This document shows, one piece after another, positions 1 to 8,561 of a stretch of DNA of 31,541 bases. The notes under the pieces are model-generated. The model had not been told where the DNA came from and made no database searches. It worked only from the letters and a program-made list of their open reading frames with translations. The DNA is taken from contig NZ_SPQM01000054.1 in NCBI RefSeq assembly GCF_004570345.1, forward strand, positions 1-31,541, given 5' to 3'. The stretch is from Blastococcus sp. CT_GayMR20 (GTDB lineage Bacteria > Actinomycetota > Actinomycetes > Mycobacteriales > Geodermatophilaceae). Both the position numbers and the translations under genes were made by a program. Position 1 is the stretch's first letter, and the number at the start of each line of letters is the position of its first letter.

Positions 1-1665
1 GATCTCGAGGCGCGCGTCCCCGGTCTGCGCGCGGCCGTGGAGACAGCCGAGAGCGCGCTGGCGGCGACCCGGGCGGCCGACGCCCTGGAGTCGCGCCTCG
101 TCCGCGCCCGCGCCGACGTGCAGGTCCGGCGGGAGAACTGGTCCGACGCACGCGAGCAGTGGCTCGACCTGCGTGGCCGTCGCCTCGACGGCATGGCGGC
201 CGAGCTGGCGGCCCAGCTCGCCGACGGCGCGGACTGCCCCGTCTGCGGCGCCACGGAGCATCCGCGTCGCGCCGTCCACACCGGACCGGCGGTCACCGCC
301 GACGACGAGCAGGCCGCCCACGACGCTGCCGAGGCTGCCGAGGTCGCCTTCACCGCGGCGGCCGCCGACCTCGACCGCCAGGAGCGCGAACTCGCCGGTC
401 TGCGCGCCCGCTCCGGCGCGGCACCCCTCGCCGAGCAGGCGGCGGCGCTCGACGCGCTGCATGCCGACGCGCGGCAGGCCACCGACGTGGCCGCGACGCT
501 CGGACCGGCGCAGGCCCTGCACGCCACGCTGCTGGTCGAGCGGGAAGAGGCCGCGGCGCGGCTCGCCGCCGACCGCGAGGAGCTGCGTGCACGCACGGCC
601 GAACGGGACGCCCACGTCACCGCCCTGGCCCAGCTGGCCGAGCGTCTCGCCCAGGCGCGGGGGAGCGACGCCGACCTGGCGTCGCGGGTCCGCCGGCTGA
701 CCGACGCCGCCGAGCGCTGTGAGGCGGTCGTGGCCGCGGAGAGCGACGAGGTGCGCGCGCGGGCGGCTGCCGACACGGCCCGACGGACGGCGGAGGGCCG
801 CGCCGCCGGGGCCGGGTTCGACGACGTGCTGACGGCCGCCGGGTCCCTCCTGGCGCCGGGCCGGCTCGCCGTCCTCGACCGCACGATCGACGGGCACGAC
901 CAGGCCGTCGCGGTGCTCCGGGCGCGGCTGGCCGAGCCGGACCTGGCCGAGATCGGTCCGCGACCCGCCGTCGCCGCGCTGGAGGAACGCTGCGCGACCG
1001 CCACCCGGCGGCGCGAGGAGTCGGTCGCGGAGCTCGAGCGGTCCCGTCGCTGCACCCAGGGGCTGGAGTCGCTCGCGGGGGACGTCACCGCGGCGGAGGT
1101 CGAGGTCGCCGAGCTGCGCGCCTGGGCCGACCGGGTCACCGCGCTGGCCGACCTGGTGAACGGCCGCGGCTCGAACACGCTGCGGATGCGGCTGCAGTCC
1201 TTCGTGCTCGCCGCCCGGCTCGAGCAGGTCGCCGAGGTGGCCAGCCGCCGCCTCCTCGACATGTCCGGTGGGCGCTACACGTTCCTGCACAGCGACGCGC
1301 AGGGCCGGCACGGGGCGCGCGGTGGCCTCAGCCTGGACGTCTTCGACGAGTACACCGGCGTCCGGCGGCCGACCAAGACCCTGTCCGGCGGGGAGAGCTT
1401 CATGGCTTCGCTCGCGTTGGCGCTGGGCCTCGCCGACGTGGTCACGGCCGAGAGCGGTGGCGTGCAGCTCGACACCCTGTTCGTCGACGAGGGCTTCGGC
1501 ACCCTCGACCCGCAGGCCCTGGACGCCGTCATGACGGTGCTCGACGAGCTGCGCCGGGGTGGGCGCACGGTGGGTGTCATCAGCCACGTCGAGGAGCTGC
1601 GGACCCGCATCCCGAGCCGGTTGCAGATCCTTGCGAAGCGCGAGGGCTCGCGGATCGCCTCCTGA
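1..1665 (+). CDS. sbcC: SbcC, exonuclease subunit (SMC-like ATPase), 5' end missing
   Basis: This is the C-terminal 554 residues of the SbcC (Rad50-like) ATPase. With the SbcD nuclease it trims hairpins and protein-blocked DNA ends. The frame is already open at base 1, so the start and the N-terminal Walker A half lie outside the window. A zinc-hook CPVC motif is seen at visible residues 79-82, flanked by long Ala/Arg/Glu-rich coiled coil. The C-terminal ATPase half has the ABC signature LSGGE at about 461-465, a Walker B/D-loop segment (LFVDEGFGTLD) at about 493-503 and the switch histidine in VISHVEEL. SbcD would be expected upstream, outside the window. The stop codon lies inside a small hairpin shared with the convergent gtrA. 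Identification is secure; only the missing 5' part is unknown. Confidence 0.95.
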   Translation, partial: DLEARVPGLRAAVETAESALAATRAADALESRLVRARADVQVRRENWSDAREQWLDLRGRRLDGMAAELAAQLADGADCPVCGATEHPRRAVHTGPAVTADDEQAAHDAAEAAEVAFTAAAADLDRQERELAGLRARSGAAPLAEQAAALDALHADARQATDVAATLGPAQALHATLLVEREEAAARLAADREELRARTAERDAHVTALAQLAERLAQARGSDADLASRVRRLTDAAERCEAVVAAESDEVRARAAADTARRTAEGRAAGAGFDDVLTAAGSLLAPGRLAVLDRTIDGHDQAVAVLRARLAEPDLAEIGPRPAVAALEERCATATRRREESVAELERSRRCTQGLESLAGDVTAAEVEVAELRAWADRVTALADLVNGRGSNTLRMRLQSFVLAARLEQVAEVASRRLLDMSGGRYTFLHSDAQGRHGARGGLSLDVFDEYTGVRRPTKTLSGGESFMASLALALGLADVVTAESGGVQLDTLFVDEGFGTLDPQALDAVMTVLDELRRGGRTVGVISHVEELRTRIPSRLQILAKREGSRIAS

Positions 1666-1677
1666 CCGACGGGTCAG
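1662..1677. terminator. Small hairpin holding both convergent stop codons
   Basis: CTGACC-GACG-GGTCAG forms a perfect 6-bp stem with a 4-base loop. It contains the stop codon of sbcC (1663-1665) and, on the other strand, that of gtrA (1674-1676). Its place between two convergent genes only 8 bases apart suits a minimal bidirectional terminator. There is no T-run, and the stem is short, so function is inferred. Confidence 0.4.
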
Positions 1678-2150
1678 ACGGGCAGGCGCGAACTGTCTGC
1701 CGCGGCCGCCTGCGGCGGCGCCGGGAAGACCCAGGCGCGGTAGACGAGGAAGCGGATCGCCGTGCCCAGGGCGATCGAGCCGATGTTCGCGGCCTGCAGG
1801 GCGAGTGCGCCCTCCTGCCCGAGCGGGTACCGGACGAACGCGACGATCGCCAGGCTGATCAGCAGCGCGCCCCCGTTGACCACGAGGAACCGCACGTAGT
1901 CCCGGTGCAGCTGGGTGTGCGACCGGTGCGAGAAGGACCAGAAGCGGTGGCCGAGGAAGGCCGTCGTGGTCGAGAGCAGCGCGGCGACGAGCTTTGCCGT
2001 CACCGGGCTGAGCTGCGTCTCGGTGATCAGGAACTGGAAGACCGCGAGATCGAGCGCGAAGGCCACGCCGCCGACGACGCCGAAGGCGCTCAGCTCCTTG
2101 ACCAGGACACCCCAGGTGTCGCGCAGGCTCCATCGGGGCGGGAACGGCAC
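1674..2150 (-). CDS. GtrA family membrane protein
   Basis: A small four-helix membrane protein of the GtrA family. Members are thought to move polyprenyl-phosphate-linked sugars across the membrane for cell-surface glycan assembly. Four hydrophobic segments are visible, with a conserved RFWSF loop after helix 2 and FLVYRAWVF at the end, typical of the family. I place the start at a GTG at 2150 (158 residues, MPFPPRWSL...), because a TACAGT box lies 7 bases upstream on the same strand, as expected for a leaderless transcript. An in-frame ATG at 2258 would add a 36-residue low-complexity tail and overlap the purK start. The gene is divergent from purK, an arrangement I recall from mycobacteria (Rv3277 beside purK). 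The substrate cannot be told from sequence. Confidence 0.85.
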   Translation of the reverse strand: MPFPPRWSLRDTWGVLVKELSAFGVVGGVAFALDLAVFQFLITETQLSPVTAKLVAALLSTTTAFLGHRFWSFSHRSHTQLHRDYVRFLVVNGGALLISLAIVAFVRYPLGQEGALALQAANIGSIALGTAIRFLVYRAWVFPAPPQAAAADSSRLPV

Positions 2151-2157
2151 GGCATCG

Positions 2158-2163
2158 ACTGTA
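2158..2163 (-). promoter_or_regulatory. Candidate -10 box for leaderless gtrA
   Basis: On the minus strand TACAGT is followed after 7 bases by the GTG proposed as the gtrA start. The same hexamer precedes the flippase gene at 15007. No clear -35 is visible. This box decides the start chosen for gtrA. Confidence 0.45.
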
Positions 2164-2240
2164 CGGAGCGGGCGGGCCGCCGGGGGCGCGTCCGGCGACG
2201 ACCTGCCGCCCGCGCCGGACCCGCACGCCGGAGCACCGGA

Positions 2241-2246
2241 TAGTCT
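2241..2246 (+). promoter_or_regulatory. Candidate -10 box for purK
   Basis: TAGTCT ends 10 bases before the purK ATG. This spacing fits the actinobacterial leaderless pattern (TAnnnT close to the start codon). No Shine-Dalgarno sequence is seen in the 10 bases between. Confidence 0.45.
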
Positions 2247-2256
2247 CGCGCCCGCC

Positions 2257-3462
2257 ATGGCTGCTGCCCTCGATCCGCGTACCGGACTGCCCGTCGTGGC
2301 GATGGTCGGCGGCGGGCAGCTGTCACGGATGACCCATCAGGCGGCGGTCGCGCTGGGCCAGTCCCTCCGTGTGCTGGCGACGGATCCGGCCGAGTCGGCC
2401 GCGCTCGTCGCGGCCGACGTACGGCTCGGCGACCACCGGGACCTCGCTGACCTGCAGCGGCTGGCCGACGGGGCCACGGTCGTCACCTTCGACCACGAGC
2501 ACGTCCCGACCGAGCACCTGCACGCGCTGCAGGACGCCGGCCACCGGGTCGCGCCGGGTCCGGACGCCCTTGTCCACGCACAGGACAAGCTGGTGCTGCG
2601 GCGGGCGCTGCAGGAGGCCGGGGAGCCCCAGCCCGCCTGGACCGAGGCGGGCACGGTCCACGAGGTCACCGCGTTCGCCGAGGACGTGGGATGGCCGGTG
2701 GTCCTGAAGACCCCGCGCGGGGGCTACGACGGCAAGGGCGTGTTCGTCGTCGACGGGCCCGACCGCGTCGCGGAGCTGCTCGAGCGGCACGGCACGCTGC
2801 TGGTCGAGGAGCGGGTGGCGCTCGTCCGCGAGCTCTCCGCCCAGGTCGCCCGCTCACCCTTCGGCCAGGCCGCCGTCTGGCCGGTGGTGGAGACCGTGCA
2901 GCGCGACGGCGTCTGCGCCGAGGTGCTGGCACCCGCTCCCGACCTCGCCGAGGAGCTGGCGGTCGGGGCGCAGGAACTCGCCGTCCGCATCGCCGACCGG
3001 CTCGGCGTCGTCGGCATGCTCGCCGTCGAGCTGTTCCAGACCACCGAGGGGGTCCTGGTCAACGAACTCGCCATGCGGCCGCACAACTCGGGGCACTGGA
3101 CGATCGAGGGCTCCCGCACCAGCCAGTTCGAGCAGCACCTGCGCGCCGTCCTCGACTACCCGCTCGGCGACACGGCCATGACCGCGCCGGTCGCGGTCAT
3201 GGCCAACGTGCTGGGCGGAGCCGCCGCCGAGGCCGACTGGGCGGGGCCGGCGCTGGACGAGCGCATCCACCACTTCATGGCGCACTGGCCCGACGTGAAG
3301 CTGCACTGGTACGGCAAGGGACAGCGCCGGGGCCGCAAGCTCGGCCACGTGACGGCCCTCGGCGACGACGTGTCCGAGGTGCGCGCCCGAGCGGTCGCTG
3401 CCGCGCGGTACCTGGCCGACGGCCTGCTGGATGGGGCATTCGCCTTCGAGCACGAGCACTGA
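2257..3462 (+). CDS. purK: N5-carboxyaminoimidazole ribonucleotide synthase PurK
   Basis: PurK is an ATP-grasp enzyme that joins bicarbonate to aminoimidazole ribonucleotide, giving N5-CAIR for PurE in purine synthesis. The 401-residue length is usual. Visible features are an N-terminal Gly-rich [12 protein letters not shown] segment, the ATP-grasp loop with [14 protein letters not shown] near residue 155, and the late [17 protein letters not shown] segment that carries metal and substrate ligands. The ATG at 2257 is preferred because the Gly-rich motif starts about 13 residues later and a -10-like TAGTCT sits just upstream. The frame stays open further upstream, but that stretch is antisense to gtrA and carries no family sequence. 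purE follows 10 bases after the stop, so the two form an operon. Confidence 0.96.
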   Translation: MAAALDPRTGLPVVAMVGGGQLSRMTHQAAVALGQSLRVLATDPAESAALVAADVRLGDHRDLADLQRLADGATVVTFDHEHVPTEHLHALQDAGHRVAPGPDALVHAQDKLVLRRALQEAGEPQPAWTEAGTVHEVTAFAEDVGWPVVLKTPRGGYDGKGVFVVDGPDRVAELLERHGTLLVEERVALVRELSAQVARSPFGQAAVWPVVETVQRDGVCAEVLAPAPDLAEELAVGAQELAVRIADRLGVVGMLAVELFQTTEGVLVNELAMRPHNSGHWTIEGSRTSQFEQHLRAVLDYPLGDTAMTAPVAVMANVLGGAAAEADWAGPALDERIHHFMAHWPDVKLHWYGKGQRRGRKLGHVTALGDDVSEVRARAVAAARYLADGLLDGAFAFEHEH

Positions 3463-3472
3463 GGGGACCTGC

Positions 3473-3991
3473 ATGAGCCAACCGAACGGCGACCCCGTGG
3501 TGGGCATCGTCATGGGCAGCGACTCCGACTGGCCCACGATGGAGCCGGCCGCCGGGGCGCTGGAGGAGTTCGGCGTCCCCTACGAGGCGCACGTGCTCTC
3601 CGCGCACCGGACACCGCGCCGGATGCTCGACTACGCCGAGGCCGCCGCCGGCAGGGGACTGCGCGTGCTCATCGCCGGCGCCGGGGGAGCGGCGCACCTG
3701 CCCGGCATGGTCGCCGCCGCCACCCCGCTGCCCGTCATCGGCGTCCCGCGGGCCCTGGACCGTCTCGACGGCCTGGACAGCCTGCTCTCGATCGTGCAGA
3801 TGCCCGCGGGCGTGCCGGTCGCGACCGTCGGCATCGGCGGCGGCCGCAATGCCGGGCTGCTGGCCGTCCGCATCCTGGCCGCCTCCGACGACGCGCTCCG
3901 GGCGGCCGTCGCACAGTTCCAGACCGAGCTGGCCGAGTCGGTGGTGGCCCGTGACCTCACCCTCCAGGAGCGACTCGCGTCGGACGGATAG
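3473..3991 (+). CDS. purE: N5-carboxyaminoimidazole ribonucleotide mutase PurE
   Basis: PurE moves the carboxylate of N5-CAIR to carbon 4 to give CAIR, the step after PurK. The 172-residue protein has the family's GSDSD phosphate-binding loop at residues 15-19 and SAHRTP at 43-48, followed by [11 protein letters not shown] and the hydrophobic core around PVIGVP. The ATG at 3473 has a GAGGGG ribosome-binding site just upstream. An in-frame ATG at 3431 would overlap purK and add 14 residues without family similarity. It is translationally close to purK, as in other actinobacteria. Confidence 0.97.
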   Translation: MSQPNGDPVVGIVMGSDSDWPTMEPAAGALEEFGVPYEAHVLSAHRTPRRMLDYAEAAAGRGLRVLIAGAGGAAHLPGMVAAATPLPVIGVPRALDRLDGLDSLLSIVQMPAGVPVATVGIGGGRNAGLLAVRILAASDDALRAAVAQFQTELAESVVARDLTLQERLASDG

Positions 3992-4002
3992 CCCGCCGGG
4001 CT

Positions 4003-4008
4003 TAGGAT
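4003..4008 (+). promoter_or_regulatory. Candidate -10 box for the acyl-CoA dehydrogenase gene
   Basis: TAGGAT is followed after 6 bases by the GTG start at 4015. There is no room for a ribosome-binding site, which matches leaderless transcription and separates this gene from purKE despite the 23-base gap. Confidence 0.5.
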
Positions 4009-4014
4009 CTACCC

Positions 4015-5169
4015 GTGGGTAACGACTCCGGGCTGTACGCCCTCTCCGAGGAGCACGAGGCGATCCGGGAGGCGGTCCGGGACATCGCCGAGCGCGAGAT
4101 CGCCCCCTTCGCCGCGGAGGTGGACGCCGACTCGCGGTACCCGATCGAGGCGCAGAAGGCGCTGACGGCGGCCGGGTTCCACGCCACCCACATCCCCGAG
4201 GCCTACGGCGGCGAGGGTGCCGACGCGATCGCCACCTGCATCGTCATCGAGGAGGTCGCGCGGGTCGACGCGAGCGCCTCGCTCATCCCCGCGGTGAACA
4301 AGCTCGGCTCGATGCCGGTGATCCTGTCCGGCTCCGAGGACGTCAAGCAGAAGGTCCTGCCGTCCATCGCCGCCGGCGACGCGATGATCAGCTACGGGCT
4401 GTCGGAGCGGGAGGCCGGCTCCGATGCCGCGGCCATGAAGACCCGGGCCCGCCTCGAGGGCGACTCCTGGGTCCTCAACGGCACCAAGGCCTGGATCACC
4501 AACTCCGGGGTCTCCGAGTGGTACACGGTCATGGCCGTCACCGACCCGGAGAAGGGCGCCAACGGCATCTCGGCGTTCGTCGTGCACAAGGACGACCCCG
4601 GTTTCGCCGTCGGCCCCAAGGAACGCAAGATGGGGATCAAGGGCTCGCCGACCTGCGAGCTGTACTTCACCGACTGCACGATCCCGGCCGACCGCATCAT
4701 CGGGGCGCCGGGCACCGGCTTCAAGACCGCGCTGCGGACGCTGGACTTCACCCGGCCCACCATCGGCGCCCAGGCGGTCGGCATCGCGCAGGGTGCGCTC
4801 GACGCGGCAGTCGCCTACGTCAAGGAGCGCAAGCAGTTCGGGACGTCGATCGGCTCCTTCCAGGGCGTGCAGTTCATGCTCGCCGACATGCAGATGAAGG
4901 TCGAGGCAGCCCGGCACCTGGTCTACGTCGCCGCGGCGGCCGGCGAGCAGGGGCGGTCCGACGTCACCCGCGTCTCGGCGTCGGCGAAGGCGTTCGCCTC
5001 GGACATCGCCATGCAGGTGACCACCGACGCCGTCCAGCTCTTCGGCGGGGCCGGCTACACGCAGGACTTCCCGGTCGAGCGGATGATGCGCGACGCCAAG
5101 ATCACCCAGATCTACGAGGGCACCAACCAGGTCCAACGCATGGTGATCGCTCGCAGCCTCTTGAAGTAG
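4015..5169 (+). CDS. Acyl-CoA dehydrogenase (FadE25-like)
   Basis: An FAD-dependent acyl-CoA dehydrogenase that introduces the alpha-beta double bond in acyl-CoA and passes electrons to ETF. At 384 residues it has full family length. Visible features are an N-terminal helical domain (LSEEHEAIREAVRDIAE), the flavin/substrate loop YGLSEREAGSD followed by NGTKAWITNSG, and the C-terminal IYEGTNQVQRMVIAR. The glutamate of YEGTNQ is residue 368, the usual catalytic base position of short-chain and branched-chain members. The start is GTG at 4015, supported by the -10 box. Its place directly after purE matches what I recall for fadE25 (Rv3274c) in M. tuberculosis. The acyl chain length used cannot be decided here. 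Confidence 0.93.
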   Translation: MGNDSGLYALSEEHEAIREAVRDIAEREIAPFAAEVDADSRYPIEAQKALTAAGFHATHIPEAYGGEGADAIATCIVIEEVARVDASASLIPAVNKLGSMPVILSGSEDVKQKVLPSIAAGDAMISYGLSEREAGSDAAAMKTRARLEGDSWVLNGTKAWITNSGVSEWYTVMAVTDPEKGANGISAFVVHKDDPGFAVGPKERKMGIKGSPTCELYFTDCTIPADRIIGAPGTGFKTALRTLDFTRPTIGAQAVGIAQGALDAAVAYVKERKQFGTSIGSFQGVQFMLADMQMKVEAARHLVYVAAAAGEQGRSDVTRVSASAKAFASDIAMQVTTDAVQLFGGAGYTQDFPVERMMRDAKITQIYEGTNQVQRMVIARSLLK

Positions 5170-5188
5170 CGGCCCTCGGTCCCGGCAC

Positions 5189-6010
5189 TCAGCCGAGGAG
5201 CTCGGTGACCGCCGACAGGCGGCTGTCGCCGCCCATCGCGGCGAGCCACGCCGACCACCCGGGACGGCTCCGCATCGCCTCGAGTGCTGCGCGGGCCGCT
5301 GCCCGGTCACCGCGGCGGGACGCGGCCAGCGCCGCGTAGAGGTCGCGCGCGCCGACGGGTGCGAAGAGGGCGAGTGTCTCGTAGTCCCGCTCGTCGTAGG
5401 CGCGCTGCAGGTTGCGCAGCATGCGCAGCTGCGCCACCGGGTCGCCGGAGTCGTCGACCCGCAGATCCACCAGGACGCCGTCGTCCTCGTCGGTGGGCGC
5501 GGTCCCGCGGACGACGACCAGCGCCGCGGACTGCCGCCCGCGCAGATCCCCGCCCGCGTCCTGCCCGGCGGTGAGGGCGGCCACCAGGCGGTCGGGGAGG
5601 TCACCGCCGCCGGCGGCGAACGCCTCCGCCATGGCGGGCAGCACCTCCGCCGACGCAAGCATGTTGCCCTGCACGCTGAAACCCGGGCCGACGACGTGGC
5701 CACTGGCAGGGAACGAGCCGGGCCCTGTGTCGGCGGCCACCGCACCGCCGATTCCGAGGACGGCGATCTGCCGCTCGGCGTCCTCCGCGGCGTGCGCCGC
5801 CCGGCGCACCAACGTCTCCGGGGCGGTCCCCTCGGCGAGCCCGGCGAGCAGGGTGTGCCCCAGCCCGCGGGGGCTGCGGGCCTGGACGGCGACGACGCCC
5901 ACCCCGGGCCGGTAGCTCGGGACGGCGTGCCCGACGGCCAGGATGCAGGAGCTCACCGCGATGCCGAGGTCGCCGGTCCCCGGGTCGTGCGCGAGGACGG
6001 AGAACGTCAT
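5189..6010 (-). CDS. DUF1028 family protein (Ntn-hydrolase-like)
   Basis: A 273-residue protein of the DUF1028 family, which is predicted to adopt an Ntn-hydrolase fold; no reaction is established to my knowledge. It starts MTFSVLAHDPGTGDLGIAVSS, with the family pattern of a short N-terminal strand followed by G-x-A-V-x-S. The SVQGNMLAS segment in the middle is also typical. The first residue after Met is Thr2, which could act as nucleophile if processed; that is inference. The remaining C-terminal part (Ala/Arg-rich, with DERDYETLALFAPVGARDLYAALAA split by loops) resembles a helical repeat. The ATG at 6010 is chosen because it overlaps the upstream gene's stop by 4 bases (ATGA). The longer frame to 6118 adds 36 Arg-rich residues with no family similarity. 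Confidence 0.8.
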   Translation of the reverse strand: MTFSVLAHDPGTGDLGIAVSSCILAVGHAVPSYRPGVGVVAVQARSPRGLGHTLLAGLAEGTAPETLVRRAAHAAEDAERQIAVLGIGGAVAADTGPGSFPASGHVVGPGFSVQGNMLASAEVLPAMAEAFAAGGGDLPDRLVAALTAGQDAGGDLRGRQSAALVVVRGTAPTDEDDGVLVDLRVDDSGDPVAQLRMLRNLQRAYDERDYETLALFAPVGARDLYAALAASRRGDRAAARAALEAMRSRPGWSAWLAAMGGDSRLSAVTELLG

Positions 6011-6801
6011 GCGCCGCGGCCGAGCTCGCGCACGCCCTCGATCCGCACCCCCAGCGTGGCGGTCACGCGTTCCGTGGCCGCGCGGGTGGCCAGCGCGTCG
6101 GGGCGGGGATGTCGGCACAGCACGATCGACGCGCCGGCGGACAGCGGCGCCAGCAGCCAGGCGACCGGCCCCGCTTCCAGCGCGGTGAACTCGTCGACCA
6201 GGACGCGGTCGCCTGCGACGATGCCCAGCCGACCGGCGAGCTCGGCCGCGGCGTCGGCCAGGCCACCGAGCGTCAGCTCCAGGTTGCCGACCGCCAGCCC
6301 GGGTGCGGCCGCATCGGGCGCCTCGTGCGGGACGAAGACGTCACCGTGCACCCGCACCTCGAGGGCGAAGTCCCGCGCCTGGCCGCTGTAGCCGGCCATT
6401 CCCATCCCGAGCGGGTGCAGGGACAGGCCCAGCAGCTCCTCGGCACCGGCGTCCTCCAGGGCCTCGAGCCGGTCCTGTGCCGCGAGGACGACGTCGGCGT
6501 CGGCCGCACGGCCGTCGTCCTCCGCCGCGGTGTCGACGACGGTCGCGCCGCAGCTCCAGACCGCCAGCAGCACCGCCGCGGTCTGCCAGTGCACGGGCAG
6601 GGCCACCGCGACAGTGCTCCCGGGGCCGACGTCGAACTCGTCCTGGAGCAGGTTGGCCGTCTTGGCCACCCAGTTGTCGAGCGTCGTCGCCGACAGCTCG
6701 ATCCGCTCGCCGGTGGCGTCGTCGTAGTGGGTCAGGAGCGGGCGGGCCGGATCCCGGTCCCGGGCGGAGGCGAGCAGGGCGGCCGGGCCGATGGGTCGCA
6801 T
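6007..6801 (-). CDS. TIGR03089 family protein (AMP-binding-like fragment)
   Basis: A 264-residue protein resembling the N-terminal part of an adenylate-forming (AMP-binding) enzyme, the TIGR03089 type found widely in actinobacteria beside LCP genes (Rv3268 in M. tuberculosis, from memory). It opens MRPIGPAALLASARDRDPARP and has the acyl-ligase-like stretch RIELSATTLDNWVAKTANLL and VAVALPVHWQTAAVLLAVW. It lacks the Thr/Ser/Gly-rich P-loop and the C-terminal adenylation domain, so it is unlikely to be a full ligase. This short length is usual for the family, not a truncation. It overlaps the DUF1028 gene by 4 bases and follows the LCP gene by 50 bases on the same strand, so the three may be co-transcribed. 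Function unknown. Confidence 0.82.
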   Translation of the reverse strand: MRPIGPAALLASARDRDPARPLLTHYDDATGERIELSATTLDNWVAKTANLLQDEFDVGPGSTVAVALPVHWQTAAVLLAVWSCGATVVDTAAEDDGRAADADVVLAAQDRLEALEDAGAEELLGLSLHPLGMGMAGYSGQARDFALEVRVHGDVFVPHEAPDAAAPGLAVGNLELTLGGLADAAAELAGRLGIVAGDRVLVDEFTALEAGPVAWLLAPLSAGASIVLCRHPRPDALATRAATERVTATLGVRIEGVRELGRGA

Positions 6802-6851
6802 GACCCCAGGATCCCAGCCGTTACCGGGAGCGCCGGAAGGGCGTCCCGCGG

Positions 6852-8561
6852 TCAGCCGGTGGGTGGCTCGCCCTCGTCGAGGGCTTCCTGCGCCGCGACC
6901 GGGTCGTAGGCGCAGGCGTCGGCCGCGGCGGTGACCGGCGAGGGTGACGCCGCGCCCGTGGTCTCCTCGGGCTCGACCGTGGTGGTGCCCGGACCCGGCG
7001 CCGGGACCGGTGCCGGGCTCGGCGCCTGCGTGGTGGCCTCGGCTGCCGGAGGACCGGCGAGCGCGTCCTGGACCACGGTGCGGATCTTGTCGAAGTCCGG
7101 GTAGGCCGGCCTGATCACCGAGTCGTCGAACACGACGCTCTGGATGCCGGCGTCCTTCACCTTGAGTGCCAGGTCGGCGAAGTCGCCGACGACCGACTGG
7201 GGGATGTCGGTGGTCACGATGTCCTGCGTGGTCGCCGCGATCTGCTGGTACCGGCTCAGCAGGGTGATCGGGTCCGCCGCGCTGACGATGGCGTTGATCA
7301 TGCAGCGCTGGCGGTCCATGCGCTGGTAGTCGCTGAGCCCGAAGCGGCCGCGGGCGTAGTGCAGGGCCCGCTCGCCGTCCATGTGCTGGTTCGGGCCGGG
7401 GGCGATGTAGTCGTCGGGGAGGTAGCCCAGCGACGGTTCCCCGCCGATCGGCACGTAGTAGTTCACGTTGACCGTGATGCCGCCCAGGGCGTCGATCAGC
7501 TGGCTGAACCCCTCGAGGTTCACGAGCACGTAGTAGTCGATCGTCAGGCCCAGGGCCTCGCCGACCCCGAGCTTGAGGAAGTCCGCGCCGGCGTTGTCCG
7601 TCGGGCCGAGGATGTCGGGGTACTCGGCCGGACCGTTGCGGTAGACGGCGTTGAGCAGGCTCTCGCTCTCGCTGCCGGCCCAGAACCCGTCGGGGTAGGC
7701 CTCGTACAGCGGGCTGTCCTCGGGGAAGGGCAGCTCCTCGAGGTTGCGCGGCAGGCTGAACGTGGTGGTGGCGCCCGACCGCGTGTCGATGCTGGCCACG
7801 ATGACGGTGTCCGTGCGGACCCCGGTGCGGCCGTCGCCGCCGTCGCCACCGAGGAGCAGGACGTTGACCCGCTCCTTGTCGCCCCAGGGGTTCGCCCCGG
7901 CGTCGGTGGGCACGGTGGCCGACTCGACGTCGTCGCCGAAGAGGCCCAGGACCAGGTTGCGCTGCACCGAGGCGAGGTGGGCGGCCTCGAAGGCCGGGGC
8001 CGAGACGCCGAGTGCGAGGAGGATGACGAGCAGGGAGCCGGCCAGGTGCTGGACCCGCGTGGTGGCGTCCGGCGCGAGCACCCGGTAACCGGCGATCACG
8101 ACGAGCGACCAGACGACGGCGATGCCCACGGCGGCGGCGATGACGAGCAGAAGGCCGGTCGGGCTCACCGACAGGCGCACGGCGATGTGCTGGCCACCGG
8201 TGGCCAGCCAGGCACCGAGGCCGATGAGAGCGACGAGCCCGGCCAGGACGGTCCAGCCGGCCTTCCGGTAGCCGGCGGCCAGGAGTGCGGTGCCGGGCAG
8301 GATCGCGCCCAGGGTCGTGAGGCCGAGCACCTTGCCGAAGCCGGGCTCGGGCTGCTGCACCACGGATCGGGCCGAGGAGCGCTCCTGGGGACGCGAGGTG
8401 TGGGGACGCGCGGAACGGGTGGCGCCGCGCGGCGGCCCACCGGCCGTCGCGAGTGCGGGACCGCCGCGGGGACGGACGGGACGGCCGGCACGCGGGTCGA
8501 GGCGGGGCGGGAGCGGACGTGCGCCGACTCCACCCGTCCTCTCGTCACGTTCTCGGCTCAC
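6852..8561 (-). CDS. LytR-CpsA-Psr (LCP) family protein
   Basis: A 569-residue LCP protein. The family transfers glycans from polyprenyl carriers onto peptidoglycan outside the membrane. Order: a basic, Pro/Arg-rich cytoplasmic tail (1-75), four hydrophobic segments (about 78-98, 103-120, 136-158, 174-190), then the LCP domain from about 232. Conserved LCP residues are visible: RTDT with Arg249, the SLPRN Arg272, and the YARGRFGLSDYQRMDRQ block at about 402-418. A Pro/Thr/Ala-rich tail of about 60 residues ends the protein. Several membrane segments before the domain are more than the single helix of simple LCP proteins. GTG at 8561 has a weak GAGG upstream; the true start could lie further in. 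It is divergent from the amidase gene and probably acts on the glycan made to the right. Confidence 0.9.
   Translation of the reverse strand: MSRERDERTGGVGARPLPPRLDPRAGRPVRPRGGPALATAGGPPRGATRSARPHTSRPQERSSARSVVQQPEPGFGKVLGLTTLGAILPGTALLAAGYRKAGWTVLAGLVALIGLGAWLATGGQHIAVRLSVSPTGLLLVIAAAVGIAVVWSLVVIAGYRVLAPDATTRVQHLAGSLLVILLALGVSAPAFEAAHLASVQRNLVLGLFGDDVESATVPTDAGANPWGDKERVNVLLLGGDGGDGRTGVRTDTVIVASIDTRSGATTTFSLPRNLEELPFPEDSPLYEAYPDGFWAGSESESLLNAVYRNGPAEYPDILGPTDNAGADFLKLGVGEALGLTIDYYVLVNLEGFSQLIDALGGITVNVNYYVPIGGEPSLGYLPDDYIAPGPNQHMDGERALHYARGRFGLSDYQRMDRQRCMINAIVSAADPITLLSRYQQIAATTQDIVTTDIPQSVVGDFADLALKVKDAGIQSVVFDDSVIRPAYPDFDKIRTVVQDALAGPPAAEATTQAPSPAPVPAPGPGTTTVEPEETTGAASPSPVTAAADACAYDPVAAQEALDEGEPPTG

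Noticed and set aside
2151..2258. A longer gtrA start at the ATG inside CCATGG, which is also the purK ATG on the other strand
   Set aside because: The added 36 residues are low-complexity Ala/Gly/Arg/Pro, it would make the two divergent starts overlap, and a -10-like box sits directly before the inner GTG.
4009..5745. A minus-strand open frame of 578 codons opposite the acyl-CoA dehydrogenase
   Set aside because: It would span the antisense of a well-conserved enzyme and shares codons with the DUF1028 gene in another frame. No family similarity was seen.
6852..7090. The Pro/Thr-rich end of the LCP protein as a separate small gene
   Set aside because: It is in frame with the LCP domain without a stop, and such tails are common in actinobacterial LCP proteins.
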